A stretch of DNA of 21,414 bases from Bacillota bacterium (GCA_023441125.1 JAEZQV010000499.1:1-21414), one strand, 5' to 3'; shown: positions 8,078 to 16,306, numbered from the stretch's first letter. The notes: generated by a model from the sequence alone, not told the origin. Made by a program: numbers and translations.

Positions 8078-10195
8078 ATGGTTTGGTTTTATAACCTACA
8101 ACTTGCGAAAAAACTGCTGCTTGGCTTTGTTACAATTGTTGCCCTGGCGGGCATTGTCGGTGCTTTTGGTATTTACAATTTGACCCAAATCACGGCAGAA
8201 GACAAGGTCCTTTACGAAAAATTCACTGTTCCCGTTGGCGAGTTGGTGGCCATGACCGAAGAGTACGGCAATATGCAGGTCGAATTAAGGGATATGCTGC
8301 TGGAAAGAGAGCCGGCCAAACGGGGTGCATATGCGGACAAATGCAGAGAAATCCTGCAAAAGCTGCAAGGAATGCTGAAAACATATGAGCAAACTTCGTC
8401 TACCGAGGAAGGACGTAAAGCCGTTGCCGCATTTGCCGGCGCTCTCGGTGATTATGAACCTTATCTGGAAAAAGTAATCAGTCTGGCGCAAGCGAATCAG
8501 CTGGATCTGGTCGCACAGGTCATAGCCGCCGAGGGCGGAAAGCTCAATAAAAGAATGGAAGACGGCCTCAATGCCATGCAGGATATCAAGATATCCGTGG
8601 CCGGGCAAAAAGCCGCCCATAACCAGGAAATGGCCACCAGGGCGGCACTGACCGTGACGGTGATTCTTGTTATCACCATGATCGTTGCACTGCTGCTGGG
8701 AATCTTTATATCGCGTATCATCAGCAAGCCGATAAATGCACTTGTTGCAGCGGCAGATAAGCTGGCGGTGGGTGATATTAATGTACATATCGGGGCCTCA
8801 ACTAAAGATGAGATCGGCGTATTAATGCAGTCTTTTGCCAGGATGCTGGAGAGTATCCGGGAGCAGGCAATGGCTGCGGAAACAATAGCGGCTGGTGATA
8901 TGACGGTTAAGGTTAAAGTACGATCGGAAAATGATGTGCTGGGGAAAAATTTAAACAAATGCATTGGCAACATCAACTTGATGGTTGCTGACGTAACTAT
9001 GTTGTCGGCAGCAGCCGTCCAAGGGAATTTGGCGGTCCGGGCCGATGCGGCCAACCATGGGGGCGAATACCGCAATATTGTGGCAGGAATCAACCAGACG
9101 TTAGACGCAGTCATTGCGCCGGTAAAAGAAGCGGCCGCAGTGCTGCAGGCGATGGCCGGCGGCAACTTGCAGCGGCGGGTTGAGGGCGAATATCAGGGCG
9201 ATCATGCGGTAATTAAAAATGCTTTAAATGCAACTCTTGATGCGCTTAATCTGGCTTTAAGCAATGTCCAGTATGTTGCGGAGCAAGTAGCAACAAGCGC
9301 CGAGCAGATAGCCGCCTCCGGGGAAGTTTTGTCACAGGGCTCTACCGAGCAGGCCAGTTCCATTGAGGAAATTACAGCTACCATAGAGCAGGTGTCAGTC
9401 CAAACCAAGCAAAATGCGGTGAATGCCAACCAGGCCAATGAACTGGCCAATGCCGCCAGGGAACAGGCCACTGCCGGGAACAGCCAGATGCAGGCCATGG
9501 TTCAGGCTATGGGCGAGATTAACGAATCCTCCGCCAGTATTTCGAAAATCATTAAAGTAATTGATGAAATTGCTTTTCAAACCAATATTTTGGCGCTAAA
9601 TGCCGCCGTGGAAGCGGCGCGGGCCGGACAGCACGGCAAAGGCTTCGCGGTCGTGGCGGAGGAAGTGCGGAATCTTGCGGCCAGGAGTGCGAATGCCGCC
9701 AAAGAAACGACGGCCATGATTGAGAACTCCATCAAAAAAGTGGATACCGGCATGAAGATAGCCAATGAAACGGCTGAGGCCCTGGCCGGTATTGTAAACG
9801 GAATAACCAAGGCGGCAACCCTGGTCGGTGATATTACCGAGGCATCGGCTGAACAGGCCGTCGCCATTGCTCAGGTTAACCAGGCCATTACCCAGGTATC
9901 GCAAGTGGTTCAAACCAATTCCGCTACCGCCGAGGAAAGCGCTTCCGCCAGTGAGGAGCTCTCACGCCAGGCCGAGGCTTTGAATCAGGATGTCGCCAAA
10001 TTCAAACTTAAGAGAACACTGCACAGCAGCCCGGGTAATGACGGGTTAGCTCCTGATATTCTGCGGGCCATTGAAAATATGATGGACAATAAGCTAGCTG
10101 CGCAGAAATATGCGGGCCGTAGCGGCAGTTCTGCAGGAGAACCGGCGTCAAAAGTAAACATAGTTTTGGACAGCAGCGAATTCGGCAAATATTAA
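8078..10195 (+). CDS. Methyl-accepting chemotaxis protein (4-helix-bundle sensor, extra HAMP-like insert)
   Basis: 705 residues, paralogous to the MCP at 5646. It has the same N-terminus (WFYNL, AKKLL), two membrane helices around a four-helix-bundle sensor, HAMP, and a signalling domain with its tip near residue 497. It is about 90 residues longer because a second HAMP-like stretch (roughly residues 300-390, containing [20 protein letters not shown] and later [16 protein letters not shown]) lies between HAMP 1 and the signalling coil. The ligand-binding halves have diverged while the signalling tips are identical in protein sequence, so the two receptors probably sense different cues but feed the same CheA/CheW. 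A GGAGG site lies 8-9 nt before the ATG. It is the last gene of the operon. Confidence 0.95.
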   Translation: MVWFYNLQLAKKLLLGFVTIVALAGIVGAFGIYNLTQITAEDKVLYEKFTVPVGELVAMTEEYGNMQVELRDMLLEREPAKRGAYADKCREILQKLQGMLKTYEQTSSTEEGRKAVAAFAGALGDYEPYLEKVISLAQANQLDLVAQVIAAEGGKLNKRMEDGLNAMQDIKISVAGQKAAHNQEMATRAALTVTVILVITMIVALLLGIFISRIISKPINALVAAADKLAVGDINVHIGASTKDEIGVLMQSFARMLESIREQAMAAETIAAGDMTVKVKVRSENDVLGKNLNKCIGNINLMVADVTMLSAAAVQGNLAVRADAANHGGEYRNIVAGINQTLDAVIAPVKEAAAVLQAMAGGNLQRRVEGEYQGDHAVIKNALNATLDALNLALSNVQYVAEQVATSAEQIAASGEVLSQGSTEQASSIEEITATIEQVSVQTKQNAVNANQANELANAAREQATAGNSQMQAMVQAMGEINESSASISKIIKVIDEIAFQTNILALNAAVEAARAGQHGKGFAVVAEEVRNLAARSANAAKETTAMIENSIKKVDTGMKIANETAEALAGIVNGITKAATLVGDITEASAEQAVAIAQVNQAITQVSQVVQTNSATAEESASASEELSRQAEALNQDVAKFKLKRTLHSSPGNDGLAPDILRAIENMMDNKLAAQKYAGRSGSSAGEPASKVNIVLDSSEFGKY

Positions 10196-10616
10196 TGCCG
10201 TCAATCAACCTGTCCGGTAAAACTACTCAGCCATCATCTTATAGCGGATGATGGCTGATGTCATTGGCGACTCGTATATTCCGGCCTAACGCCATTGGCG
10301 TGAGGGAAAGCCGCCACGGCTTAACATTACAGAGCCTAAGAGAATAGAATAAGGCATGGGCTGGCGCAGGACCTTTTATATTGCCGGCAGGACCCGGATC
10401 ACAGCATTAAACGCAACAGACATTTTCGGCGTGAAACTATCTGCTGCATGATGTGACAGTATAGGAATGGTAACTAAGTCACAATTTAGTGCGTACTTGC
10501 CTAATGAAATCTAATCATCTAATGTTATACTATGTCATGACAGAATGTTTTTGGGAAGAGTCGGCGGTGACGCTGCAAACAAACATATTGTATGGGAAAA
10601 CAGGAGTATAATTTAT
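10196..10616. other. 421-bp intergenic region with several small hairpins, no gene
   Basis: No convincing ORF was found. It contains a perfect 11-bp stem (CAGCCATCATC at 10228-10238 with GATGATGGCTG at 10247-10257) just after the MCP gene. There is no U tract, so it is at best a Rho-assisted or processing hairpin. ACGCC-ATT-GGCGT and AAGCC-GCCAC-GGCTT follow further on. Closer to the MFS gene are GTAACTAAGTCAC (10470-10482) and AGTGCGTACT (10488-10497), imperfect palindromes of the kind bound by small winged-helix regulators. I compared the leader from memory with common riboswitch classes and recognised none. Confidence 0.4.
10523..10531 (+). promoter_or_regulatory. Extended -10 promoter of the MFS exporter gene
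   Basis: TG-N-TATACT (10523-10531) is an extended -10 element with no good -35 hexamer. Transcription would start near 10538, about 79 nt before the chosen ATG at 10617. That argues against the upstream in-frame ATG at 10545. Confidence 0.45.
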
Positions 10617-11834
10617 ATGAATTTGGCTACTAGTGAATCTGCAGTGACAGACGATAAAAAATCACGCTTATCTGTTTTGGTTTTAGCGCTTATACTAGGC
10701 TCGCTGGCAGCCTTCGGACCGTTATCAATTGATATGTATTTGCCGGCACTGCCAAGCCTGGCAGTAGATCTTCATTCCAGTACCTCGATGACGCAATTCA
10801 GCCTGACCGCCTGTTTGCTGGGCATGGCCATCGGGCAAATTTTTGCCGGACCCATCAGCGATATACGCGGCCGGCGGGGACCGCTGCTCTTCGGACTTGC
10901 CGTTTATGCCGTAGCTTCTTTGTTATGTGCGTTCACATTTTCTATGGAAATGTTCGTAGTGATGCGCTTTATTCAAGGCTTGGCCGGCTCGGTGGGCATT
11001 GTTATCTCACGCGCTGCCGTGCGCGATCTCTACGCCGGCACGGAACTTACCCGCTTTTTTTCTTTCTTAATGCTCATTAACGGCGCCGCACCGATATTAG
11101 CGCCCATATTTGGCGCACAGATTCTCCAATTCACCGCCTGGCGCGGAGTTTTTTTTGTGCTGGCTGCCATTGGCCTGGCTATGCTGCTTGCGGTATTCTT
11201 TGGTTTGAGGGAAACACTGCCTGCGGCAAGACGTTCCCGTGCCGGTCTCGGTAACACCATCAACACCTTCCGGGCCTTGCTGCAAAATAGAAAGTTCATG
11301 GGCTATACGCTAAGCCAGGGGTTTGCCTCAGCCGCCATGTTCGCCTATATTTCAGGTTCTCCGTTTGTACTGCAAAATATCTATGGCGTCTCACCACAAA
11401 TATTTAGTGTGTTTTTTGCCGTCAATGGCCTGGGCATTATCCTGGCCGGACAGATTACCGGCTGGCTTGCCGGCAGGGTTGCAGAGAAAAATTTATTGGT
11501 GGTTGGTCTAATGCTTGGTTTCGGGGGCGGTGCAGCACTGCTTGCCGTCATTCTAAGCGGCGGCAGTCTGCTTACTATTTCACTGGCACTGTTTTTTGTA
11601 GTTTCCAGTGTTGGGATTATCGGCACCAGCAGCTTTTCGCTAGCCATGCAAGACCAGGCGAATGCGGCTGGAAGTGCGTCGGCGCTTATCGGCCTGCTGT
11701 CGTTCATCCTGGGCGGTGTAATGGCCCCATTAGTCGGCATTGCCGGGAGTTTTTCCGCACTGCCGATGGGCGTTGTTATTGTCGTGGCGGAAAGTGCGGC
11801 TGTTCTGTCCTATTGGCTATTGGCCAAAAACTAG
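10617..11834 (+). CDS. Bcr/CflA-family MFS multidrug efflux transporter
   Basis: 405 residues with about 12 membrane helices. The opening GPLSIDMYLPALPSLAVDL is diagnostic of the Bcr/CflA (DHA1) drug:H+ antiporters. Motif A is present between helices 2 and 3 (GPISDIRGRRGPLL), and an antiporter-like helix 5 region (NGAAPILAPIFGAQIL) is visible. It should export small toxic compounds using the proton gradient; the substrate cannot be read from sequence. Start: ATG at 10617 has AGGAG about 10 nt upstream, and the first helix follows a short soluble leader (residues 1-22). The gene is monocistronic, with its own extended -10 promoter, possible operator palindromes upstream and a hairpin downstream. 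No dedicated regulator gene is adjacent. Confidence 0.92.
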   Translation: MNLATSESAVTDDKKSRLSVLVLALILGSLAAFGPLSIDMYLPALPSLAVDLHSSTSMTQFSLTACLLGMAIGQIFAGPISDIRGRRGPLLFGLAVYAVASLLCAFTFSMEMFVVMRFIQGLAGSVGIVISRAAVRDLYAGTELTRFFSFLMLINGAAPILAPIFGAQILQFTAWRGVFFVLAAIGLAMLLAVFFGLRETLPAARRSRAGLGNTINTFRALLQNRKFMGYTLSQGFASAAMFAYISGSPFVLQNIYGVSPQIFSVFFAVNGLGIILAGQITGWLAGRVAEKNLLVVGLMLGFGGGAALLAVILSGGSLLTISLALFFVVSSVGIIGTSSFSLAMQDQANAAGSASALIGLLSFILGGVMAPLVGIAGSFSALPMGVVIVVAESAAVLSYWLLAKN

Positions 11835-11862
11835 CGTACCGGGCTTGGGGACCGGGGTGATA

Positions 11863-11910
11863 TAGGAAAACTCCTGCTGCTTCCAATTGGATTCGGCAGG
11901 AGTTTTCCTA
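11863..11910 (+). terminator. Long hairpin after the MFS gene, probable terminator
   Basis: A perfect 15-bp stem (TAGGAAAACTCCTGC at 11863-11877 with its complement at 11896-11910) has an 18-nt loop that itself contains the palindrome TCCAATTGGA. The T-rich run GTTTTCC lies inside the stem rather than after it, so termination may be imperfect, or the element may be a dispersed palindromic repeat. Confidence 0.55.
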
Positions 11911-11917
11911 GGTAAGT

Positions 11918-11970
11918 CCCCACCTGGTTAAAACAAGTTTCGACATAATTCGTGGTGACCCAGGCAGGGG
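11918..11970. other. Inverted repeat upstream of the hydrogenase gene
   Basis: CCCC-A-CCTGG (11918-11927) can pair with CCAGG-CA-GGGG (11960-11970) around a 32-nt loop. An A/T-rich tract containing ACTTTTTTGTTG follows. It may be part of the hydrogenase leader or a second terminator of the MFS gene. I found no convincing -35/-10 pair for the hydrogenase, and no clear Rex or FNR box. Confidence 0.3.
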
Positions 11971-12064
11971 ATACAACTTTTTTGTTGAAAATATTCTAAG
12001 TCCCATTTTTACTTAGTTGCAGCAATAATCGTAACAATTTATTTCAACGGGAGGAACCAGTGAC

Positions 12065-13567
12065 ATGGCAATATCGCAAACTACTGAAGTGGTAAGAATT
12101 CGCAGCAAGGTTTTAGCAGAAATTACAAAAATGACCTATGAAAACCGCCTGGAAAAAGACATTATGAGTGTGATGGACATCATCGTGTCGGAAGAAGGGC
12201 CCAGATACCGGTGTTGTGTTCATAAAGAAAAAGCGGTACTGCGGCAGCGTATCAATTTGACTTTAAGTCAGCCGCTCAATATTTCGCAGGAAGAAGCCGC
12301 CGCAGCGGCTGTGGCCGGCGAGGTGGAAGACATGCCGCTAGTCAGGGTAATGCCGGAGGCCTGTGACCAATGCCCTATTGATAAATATTTAGTTACCGAC
12401 GCCTGCCGCAACTGCCTGGCGCACAATTGTATAAACAGTTGTCCCAAAAAAGCCATCATGGTGGTGCAAAATCGGGCCTACATAGACAAAAGCCGGTGTG
12501 TAGAATGCGGACTGTGCAAAAAATCCTGCCAATATGGCGCCATTATCGAGATAAGCCGTCCGTGTGAACGGGTCTGCGCAGTTCAGGCGATTGTTGCCGG
12601 CGGCGACCGCAAAGCCGCGATCGATCAGGACAAGTGCGTTGAGTGCGGCAGTTGCCGGGAAGCCTGCCCGTTTGGCGCTATCGGGGATAGTTCGGTGGTA
12701 GTCCAGGTAATCAGGCAAATCCAAAAGGGTAAGAAAGTATATGCGATGCTGGCGCCGGCCTTTGTCGGACACTTCGGCCCCCGCACCAAACCTGGCCAAA
12801 TCGTTGACGCCATCAGGCAGCTTGGCTTTTCTGAAGTACAGGAAGTCGCTTACGGCGCCGATATTATAACTCTTAATGAGGCCGAAGAATTTTTGGCAAC
12901 CGTGCCGGAACAGCGGCCCTTTATGACATCCTCCTGTTGTCCGGCCTTTGTCAGTATGGTTGAAAAACATTTCCCGGATGTAAAGGATAAGGTTTCCTCC
13001 ACCGTTTCCCCCATGCTGGCCACAGCCCGGCTGATTAAAGAGAACAATCCGGCGGCCGTAACCGTGTTCATCGGACCCTGTATCGCTAAAAAAGCGGAAG
13101 CACGCCAATACGCCGACTTGGTGGATTATGCCCTTACCTTTGAGGAACTCACTGCGATGATGGCCGGCAAGGGTATGGACATGGACTTTGTCCTCGACAA
13201 AGGGTTTCAATCGGCCGCTTCCGGTACGGCAAACGGTTTTGCCTGCGCCGGCGGCGTAGCGCAGGCCGTTCAGGCCGCCGTAGCCGGGTTGAATTCTAGC
13301 GTCGTCGTCAAGCCGCTTAATGCGGAAGGTCTGGAAAATTGCGCGGCAGCCATTAATCAGCTCCGGACCGGTAAAACAGAGGCCAACTTCCTGGAAGGCA
13401 TGGCATGCTTCGGCGGCTGCATTGGTGGTCCCGGTGGCCTGGCTAATGTGCGCGTAGCCAAGAAACTGGTAGATAATTATGTCCAACAGTCGGCAGTGAC
13501 AACCGCTCTGGCGAATGAGGCGGCGAAAACTGATAATGAACAGGTAGGCCACTGGCATAAACGCTAA
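12065..13567 (+). CDS. Group B-like [FeFe] hydrogenase, monomeric
   Basis: 500 residues. N-terminal iron-sulphur modules come first: C114/C117/C122/C126 (CxxCxxxxCxxxC), then two ferredoxin-type motifs C145/C148/C151/C155 and C191/C194/C197/C201 (the latter followed by PFGAI), with extra cysteines at 100, 103, 167 and 171. The H-cluster domain has all three signatures: L1 TSCCPAF (288-294), L2 GPCIAKK (337-343) and L3 EGMACFGGCIGGPG (444-457). All four cluster-ligating cysteines and the proton-transfer cysteine are therefore present. TSCCPAF (not TSCCPGW) and GPC (not MPC) in L1/L2 point to group B enzymes such as clostridial CpIII. The enzyme should interconvert H2 with protons plus ferredoxin electrons in the cytoplasm. 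GGGAGGA precedes ATG by 9 nt. It stands alone: no HydE, HydF, HydG or partner subunit is in the window. Confidence 0.93.
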   Translation: MAISQTTEVVRIRSKVLAEITKMTYENRLEKDIMSVMDIIVSEEGPRYRCCVHKEKAVLRQRINLTLSQPLNISQEEAAAAAVAGEVEDMPLVRVMPEACDQCPIDKYLVTDACRNCLAHNCINSCPKKAIMVVQNRAYIDKSRCVECGLCKKSCQYGAIIEISRPCERVCAVQAIVAGGDRKAAIDQDKCVECGSCREACPFGAIGDSSVVVQVIRQIQKGKKVYAMLAPAFVGHFGPRTKPGQIVDAIRQLGFSEVQEVAYGADIITLNEAEEFLATVPEQRPFMTSSCCPAFVSMVEKHFPDVKDKVSSTVSPMLATARLIKENNPAAVTVFIGPCIAKKAEARQYADLVDYALTFEELTAMMAGKGMDMDFVLDKGFQSAASGTANGFACAGGVAQAVQAAVAGLNSSVVVKPLNAEGLENCAAAINQLRTGKTEANFLEGMACFGGCIGGPGGLANVRVAKKLVDNYVQQSAVTTALANEAAKTDNEQVGHWHKR

Positions 13568-13639
13568 GGTATTTCTTAGTAGGTTAGCTGATCGGTTCTA
13601 GTGAAAAACTTTGCGAATAATACTATATAGATACCCGCT

Positions 13640-13673
13640 GAAAAGAGCATTTGCGGATGCTCTTTTCGTTTTT
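13640..13673 (+). terminator. Rho-independent terminator of the hydrogenase gene
   Basis: A perfect 11-bp stem (GAAAAGAGCAT at 13640-13650 with ATGCTCTTTTC at 13657-13667) with a 6-nt loop is followed by GTTTTT. It is a strong, orthodox intrinsic terminator on the plus strand. Confidence 0.9.
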
Positions 13674-13701
13674 CACCTGGAAAGTATCGCAGGAGGAACA
13701 T

Positions 13702-13798
13702 ACCGGGGGCAGGACAGAACAAGATCTCCGGTGATTACGCTTGGGAAAGCCCAGCAGCCCCGCTGGGCGAGCGGAGAACTCCCTCCTGTCCTGCTGGT
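13702..13798 (+). ncRNA. Unidentified highly structured element (candidate RNA or palindromic repeat)
   Basis: Three nested stems enclose one another. The outer stem pairs 13702-13704 plus 13708-13717 with 13786-13798, including an uninterrupted 8-bp CAGGACAG/CTGTCCTG core and a bulged GGG at 13705-13707. The middle stem is TCTCCG (13725-13730) with CGGAGA (13772-13777). The apical hairpin is GCCCAGC (13749-13755) with GCTGGGC (13762-13768) and loop AGCCCC. The bulged G run could pair with the loop C run, giving a pseudoknot. It follows the hydrogenase terminator and precedes the OPT gene by about 280 nt. It fits no riboswitch class I know; the strand and the RNA nature are inferred. Confidence 0.4.
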
Positions 13799-13962
13799 TA
13801 AAGTAATTTTGCACGTATTCTTGTAAAGATGTGTCCTTGATGGAAAAACAATAGTGGACAAAATTGATTTTTTTGTCTTCCTGACGTGTATATATGCGCA
13901 GGATTTTGCGTAGACGTATAGAAAACTATAAAAAAAGTCATCCTGAAATATTATTCTTGTTA

Positions 13963-14055
13963 CGGCGATTATTCCCATTGCGGTTTAGGGATCGCCGGCA
14001 ACGGAGATGGGGGGAATGTCGCGGCACAATAGAGAAGCAGGGCAAAGGGATTGCC
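13963..14055 (+). other. Hairpins in the leader of the OPT transporter gene
   Basis: Two hairpins lie between the structured element and the gene. CGGCGAT (13963-13969) pairs with ATCGCCG (13991-13997), with an inner CCC/GGG pairing. GGCAA-AGGGA-TTGCC (14041-14055) ends 12 nt before the ribosome binding site. Upstream, 13826-13962 is A/T-rich with no clear promoter; TTGATT and TATATA near 13865-13890 are poorly spaced. Confidence 0.3.
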
Positions 14056-14081
14056 GAAAAATTGATTAGGAGGGTATGCAA

Positions 14082-16124
14082 ATGAAACAGGTAGATTATA
14101 TGAGTCATGATCTGCAGGTGCCTGAACTTACGTTTCGGGGAATGTTGCTGGGAATGCTGATTACGGCTATTTTCACGGCATCCAACGTATATTTGGGTTT
14201 GAAAGTGGGGCTCACATTCTCATCATCTATTCCTGCAGCGGTTATTTCTATGGCGATTTTGAAGATATTTAAGGATTCCAATGTCTTGGAAAATAATATG
14301 GTTCAAACTCAGGCCTCGGCGGCAGGAACTCTTTCGGCAGTTATATTTATTATTCCCGGGTTATTGATGATCGGATACTGGCAGGGGTTTGCCTTCTGGC
14401 AGACTTTGATGGTTTGCGCTTGCGGCGGCAGTCTCGGCGTATTGTTCACTATCCCCTTGCGCCGCGCTATGATTGTCAACAGCGACCTGCCTTATCCGGA
14501 AGGTCTGGCAGCTGCCGAGATTCTGAAAGTAGGCAGTGGCAGCACCGCCGGGGCTAAGGAGAATGGCATCAAGGATATTATGTCCGGCGGAATCATTGCG
14601 GCTATTATCGGTTTGTGCGCAGACGGGTTCCAGATTATTTCGTCGGCCGTGCATTACTGGTTTACCTTCGGTAAAGTTACTTCGCAGCTGCCGCTGGGCT
14701 TCTCTTCGGCCTTGTTGGGAGCCGGTTATTTGATTGGTATTGCCAGCGGTATGGCGATGCTGGTGGGCACGATTTTGTCCTGGGGCGTATTTGTGCCGTA
14801 TCTGACAGCGGTGATGTCGCCTGCCGCCGGTCAGAGCGCCAGTGCATTTGCAACTGCCGTCTGGGCGCAAAAGGTGCGGCTTATTGGTGCCGGCGCGATT
14901 GGTATTGCAGCCATATGGACGCTGATTACATTGGTAAAACCCATCCTGGATGGTATGCGTATCTCGATACAAGCCATGAGCAGCTCGGGTACGGTTAAAA
15001 GCCTGCACCGCATGGATACAGATCTGTCCCCGAAGGCCACCGGAATGGTATTTGGCGCTATCGTAGTCGGTTTGCTGGGAACCTTTTATTCCTTTGTGGC
15101 GGATGCCAACCTGACAACCGGTACTACCTGGGTCTTTGTTATTGCCGGTGTGGCGGTCGCAATCTGCATGGGCTTCTTTGTAGCTGCTGCATGCGGTTAC
15201 ATGGCCGGATTAATCGGCACATCCGCCAGTCCGATTTCCGGGATCGGCATTTTGGGCATTATCACATCCTCGCTTGTTGTACTCGGAATCGGTTCAGCGG
15301 TCAGTCTTTTCAGTACGGAGATAGGCACTAAATTTGCCATTGCCCTGGCCATTTTTATGACAAGCGTTATTGTCAGCATTGCCGCGATATCTAACGATAA
15401 CCTGCAGGATTTAAAAACCGGCTATATCGTCGGCGCTACGCCCTGGAAGCAGCAGGTGGCCTTATTCTTAGGCTGCATTGTCGGTGCCTTTGCCATTGCA
15501 CCGATATTGAATTTATTATATGAGGCCTATGGCTTTGCCGGTGCCATGCCGCGGGCCGGCATGGACGAAAGTCAAGTTTTGTCTGCGCCGCAGGCAACTT
15601 TAATGACTACCATCGCTAAAGGGATTTTCAGCCATAATCTGGACTGGAACTACATTCTTTTCGGTATTGGCGTCGGCATTGTCATCATTATTGTCGATGT
15701 ACTGTTGAAAAAGAACTCGGCAAAATATTGCCTGCCGCCGTTAGCTGTAGGTATGGGAATTTATTTGCCGCCTACCTTGGAAATGCCGCTGGTCTTTGGT
15801 GCTGTTATGAGTTATTTGGTGGGCCGTTATCTGCGTAACCGAGCCATTCAGAATAAGGCGGCAAACGTGGAAGAAGCTGTGGAAACCAGCAACCGCCGTG
15901 GAGTACTGTTTGCTTCCGGGCTGATTGTCGGTGAAAGCTTAATGGGTGTTGTCATGGCCCTGATCATTGTATTCTCGGTAACAAGCGGCGGCAGTGATTC
16001 ACCGCTGGTACTCGTAGGCAAGGGTTTTGGACCTACAGCCGATTTGCTTGGCTTGCTCGTCTTTATCGCCTTGATCGCCCTGTTTGTTTACCGGGTAATT
16101 GGTGTAAAATCTGAAGCCAATTAA
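14082..16124 (+). CDS. OPT-family oligopeptide transporter
   Basis: 680 residues, almost entirely hydrophobic, with about 14-16 predicted membrane helices. The N-terminal LTFRGMLLGMLITAIFTASN, then YLGLKVGLTFSSSIPAAVIS, and the later NNMVQTQASAAGT and PYPEGLAAAEIL blocks are characteristic of the prokaryotic OPT (oligopeptide or metal-chelate) transporter family. It should import small peptides or related chelates, probably with protons; the real substrate is open. Start: the ATG at 14076 is only 1 nt from AGGAGGG, whereas ATG 14082 is 7 nt away, so I use 14082. The gene is monocistronic, with a long hairpin-rich leader upstream and an intrinsic terminator downstream. Confidence 0.92.
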   Translation: MKQVDYMSHDLQVPELTFRGMLLGMLITAIFTASNVYLGLKVGLTFSSSIPAAVISMAILKIFKDSNVLENNMVQTQASAAGTLSAVIFIIPGLLMIGYWQGFAFWQTLMVCACGGSLGVLFTIPLRRAMIVNSDLPYPEGLAAAEILKVGSGSTAGAKENGIKDIMSGGIIAAIIGLCADGFQIISSAVHYWFTFGKVTSQLPLGFSSALLGAGYLIGIASGMAMLVGTILSWGVFVPYLTAVMSPAAGQSASAFATAVWAQKVRLIGAGAIGIAAIWTLITLVKPILDGMRISIQAMSSSGTVKSLHRMDTDLSPKATGMVFGAIVVGLLGTFYSFVADANLTTGTTWVFVIAGVAVAICMGFFVAAACGYMAGLIGTSASPISGIGILGIITSSLVVLGIGSAVSLFSTEIGTKFAIALAIFMTSVIVSIAAISNDNLQDLKTGYIVGATPWKQQVALFLGCIVGAFAIAPILNLLYEAYGFAGAMPRAGMDESQVLSAPQATLMTTIAKGIFSHNLDWNYILFGIGVGIVIIIVDVLLKKNSAKYCLPPLAVGMGIYLPPTLEMPLVFGAVMSYLVGRYLRNRAIQNKAANVEEAVETSNRRGVLFASGLIVGESLMGVVMALIIVFSVTSGGSDSPLVLVGKGFGPTADLLGLLVFIALIALFVYRVIGVKSEAN

Positions 16125-16174
16125 TTCCTGGTAATCGATAGGGGTAACGTTGGCTGGCAACTGTAAAATAGGGA

Positions 16175-16216
16175 AGAGCCATAATTCACCTAAACTGAAT
16201 TATGGCTCTTTGTTCT
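16175..16216 (+). terminator. Rho-independent terminator of the OPT gene
   Basis: A 13-bp perfect stem (AGAGCCATAATTC at 16175-16187 with GAATTATGGCTCT at 16197-16209) with a 9-nt loop is followed by TTGTTCT. Confidence 0.85.
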
Positions 16217-16306
16217 ATATAATATAATTAATGATACTAGCAAGCTAGCAAGATGCAAATAGTGGGGAGGGTTCAATGTATTCATGCATTATTTTAGCAA
16301 AAACTA

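Noticed and set aside
10545..10616. In-frame upstream ATG extending the Bcr/CflA exporter by 24 residues
   Set aside because: It lies about 7 nt after the predicted transcript start with no ribosome binding site; ATG 10617 has AGGAG and matches the family's start.
11863..11910. Hairpin as a mobile-element end
   Set aside because: No transposase, target duplication or second matching end was found in the window.
12389..13558. Long open frame of 389 codons on the minus strand opposite the hydrogenase gene
   Set aside because: It is fully antisense to a gene with intact H-cluster motifs, has no recognisable domain, and its length reflects GC-rich codon bias on the real strand.
13690..13800. 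NiCo, cobalamin, molybdenum-cofactor or other known riboswitch at the structured element
   Set aside because: The conserved cores of these classes, as I remember them, are not present; only isolated words such as GGACAG match.
13611..13826. 71-codon plus-strand frame across the hydrogenase terminator and the structured element
   Set aside because: It runs through a strong terminator and nested inverted repeats, has no ribosome binding site and gives a protein of no recognisable kind.
14361..15008. 215-codon minus-strand frame opposite the OPT gene
   Set aside because: It is antisense to a clear membrane transporter, with low-complexity polar composition typical of reverse-read hydrophobic codons.
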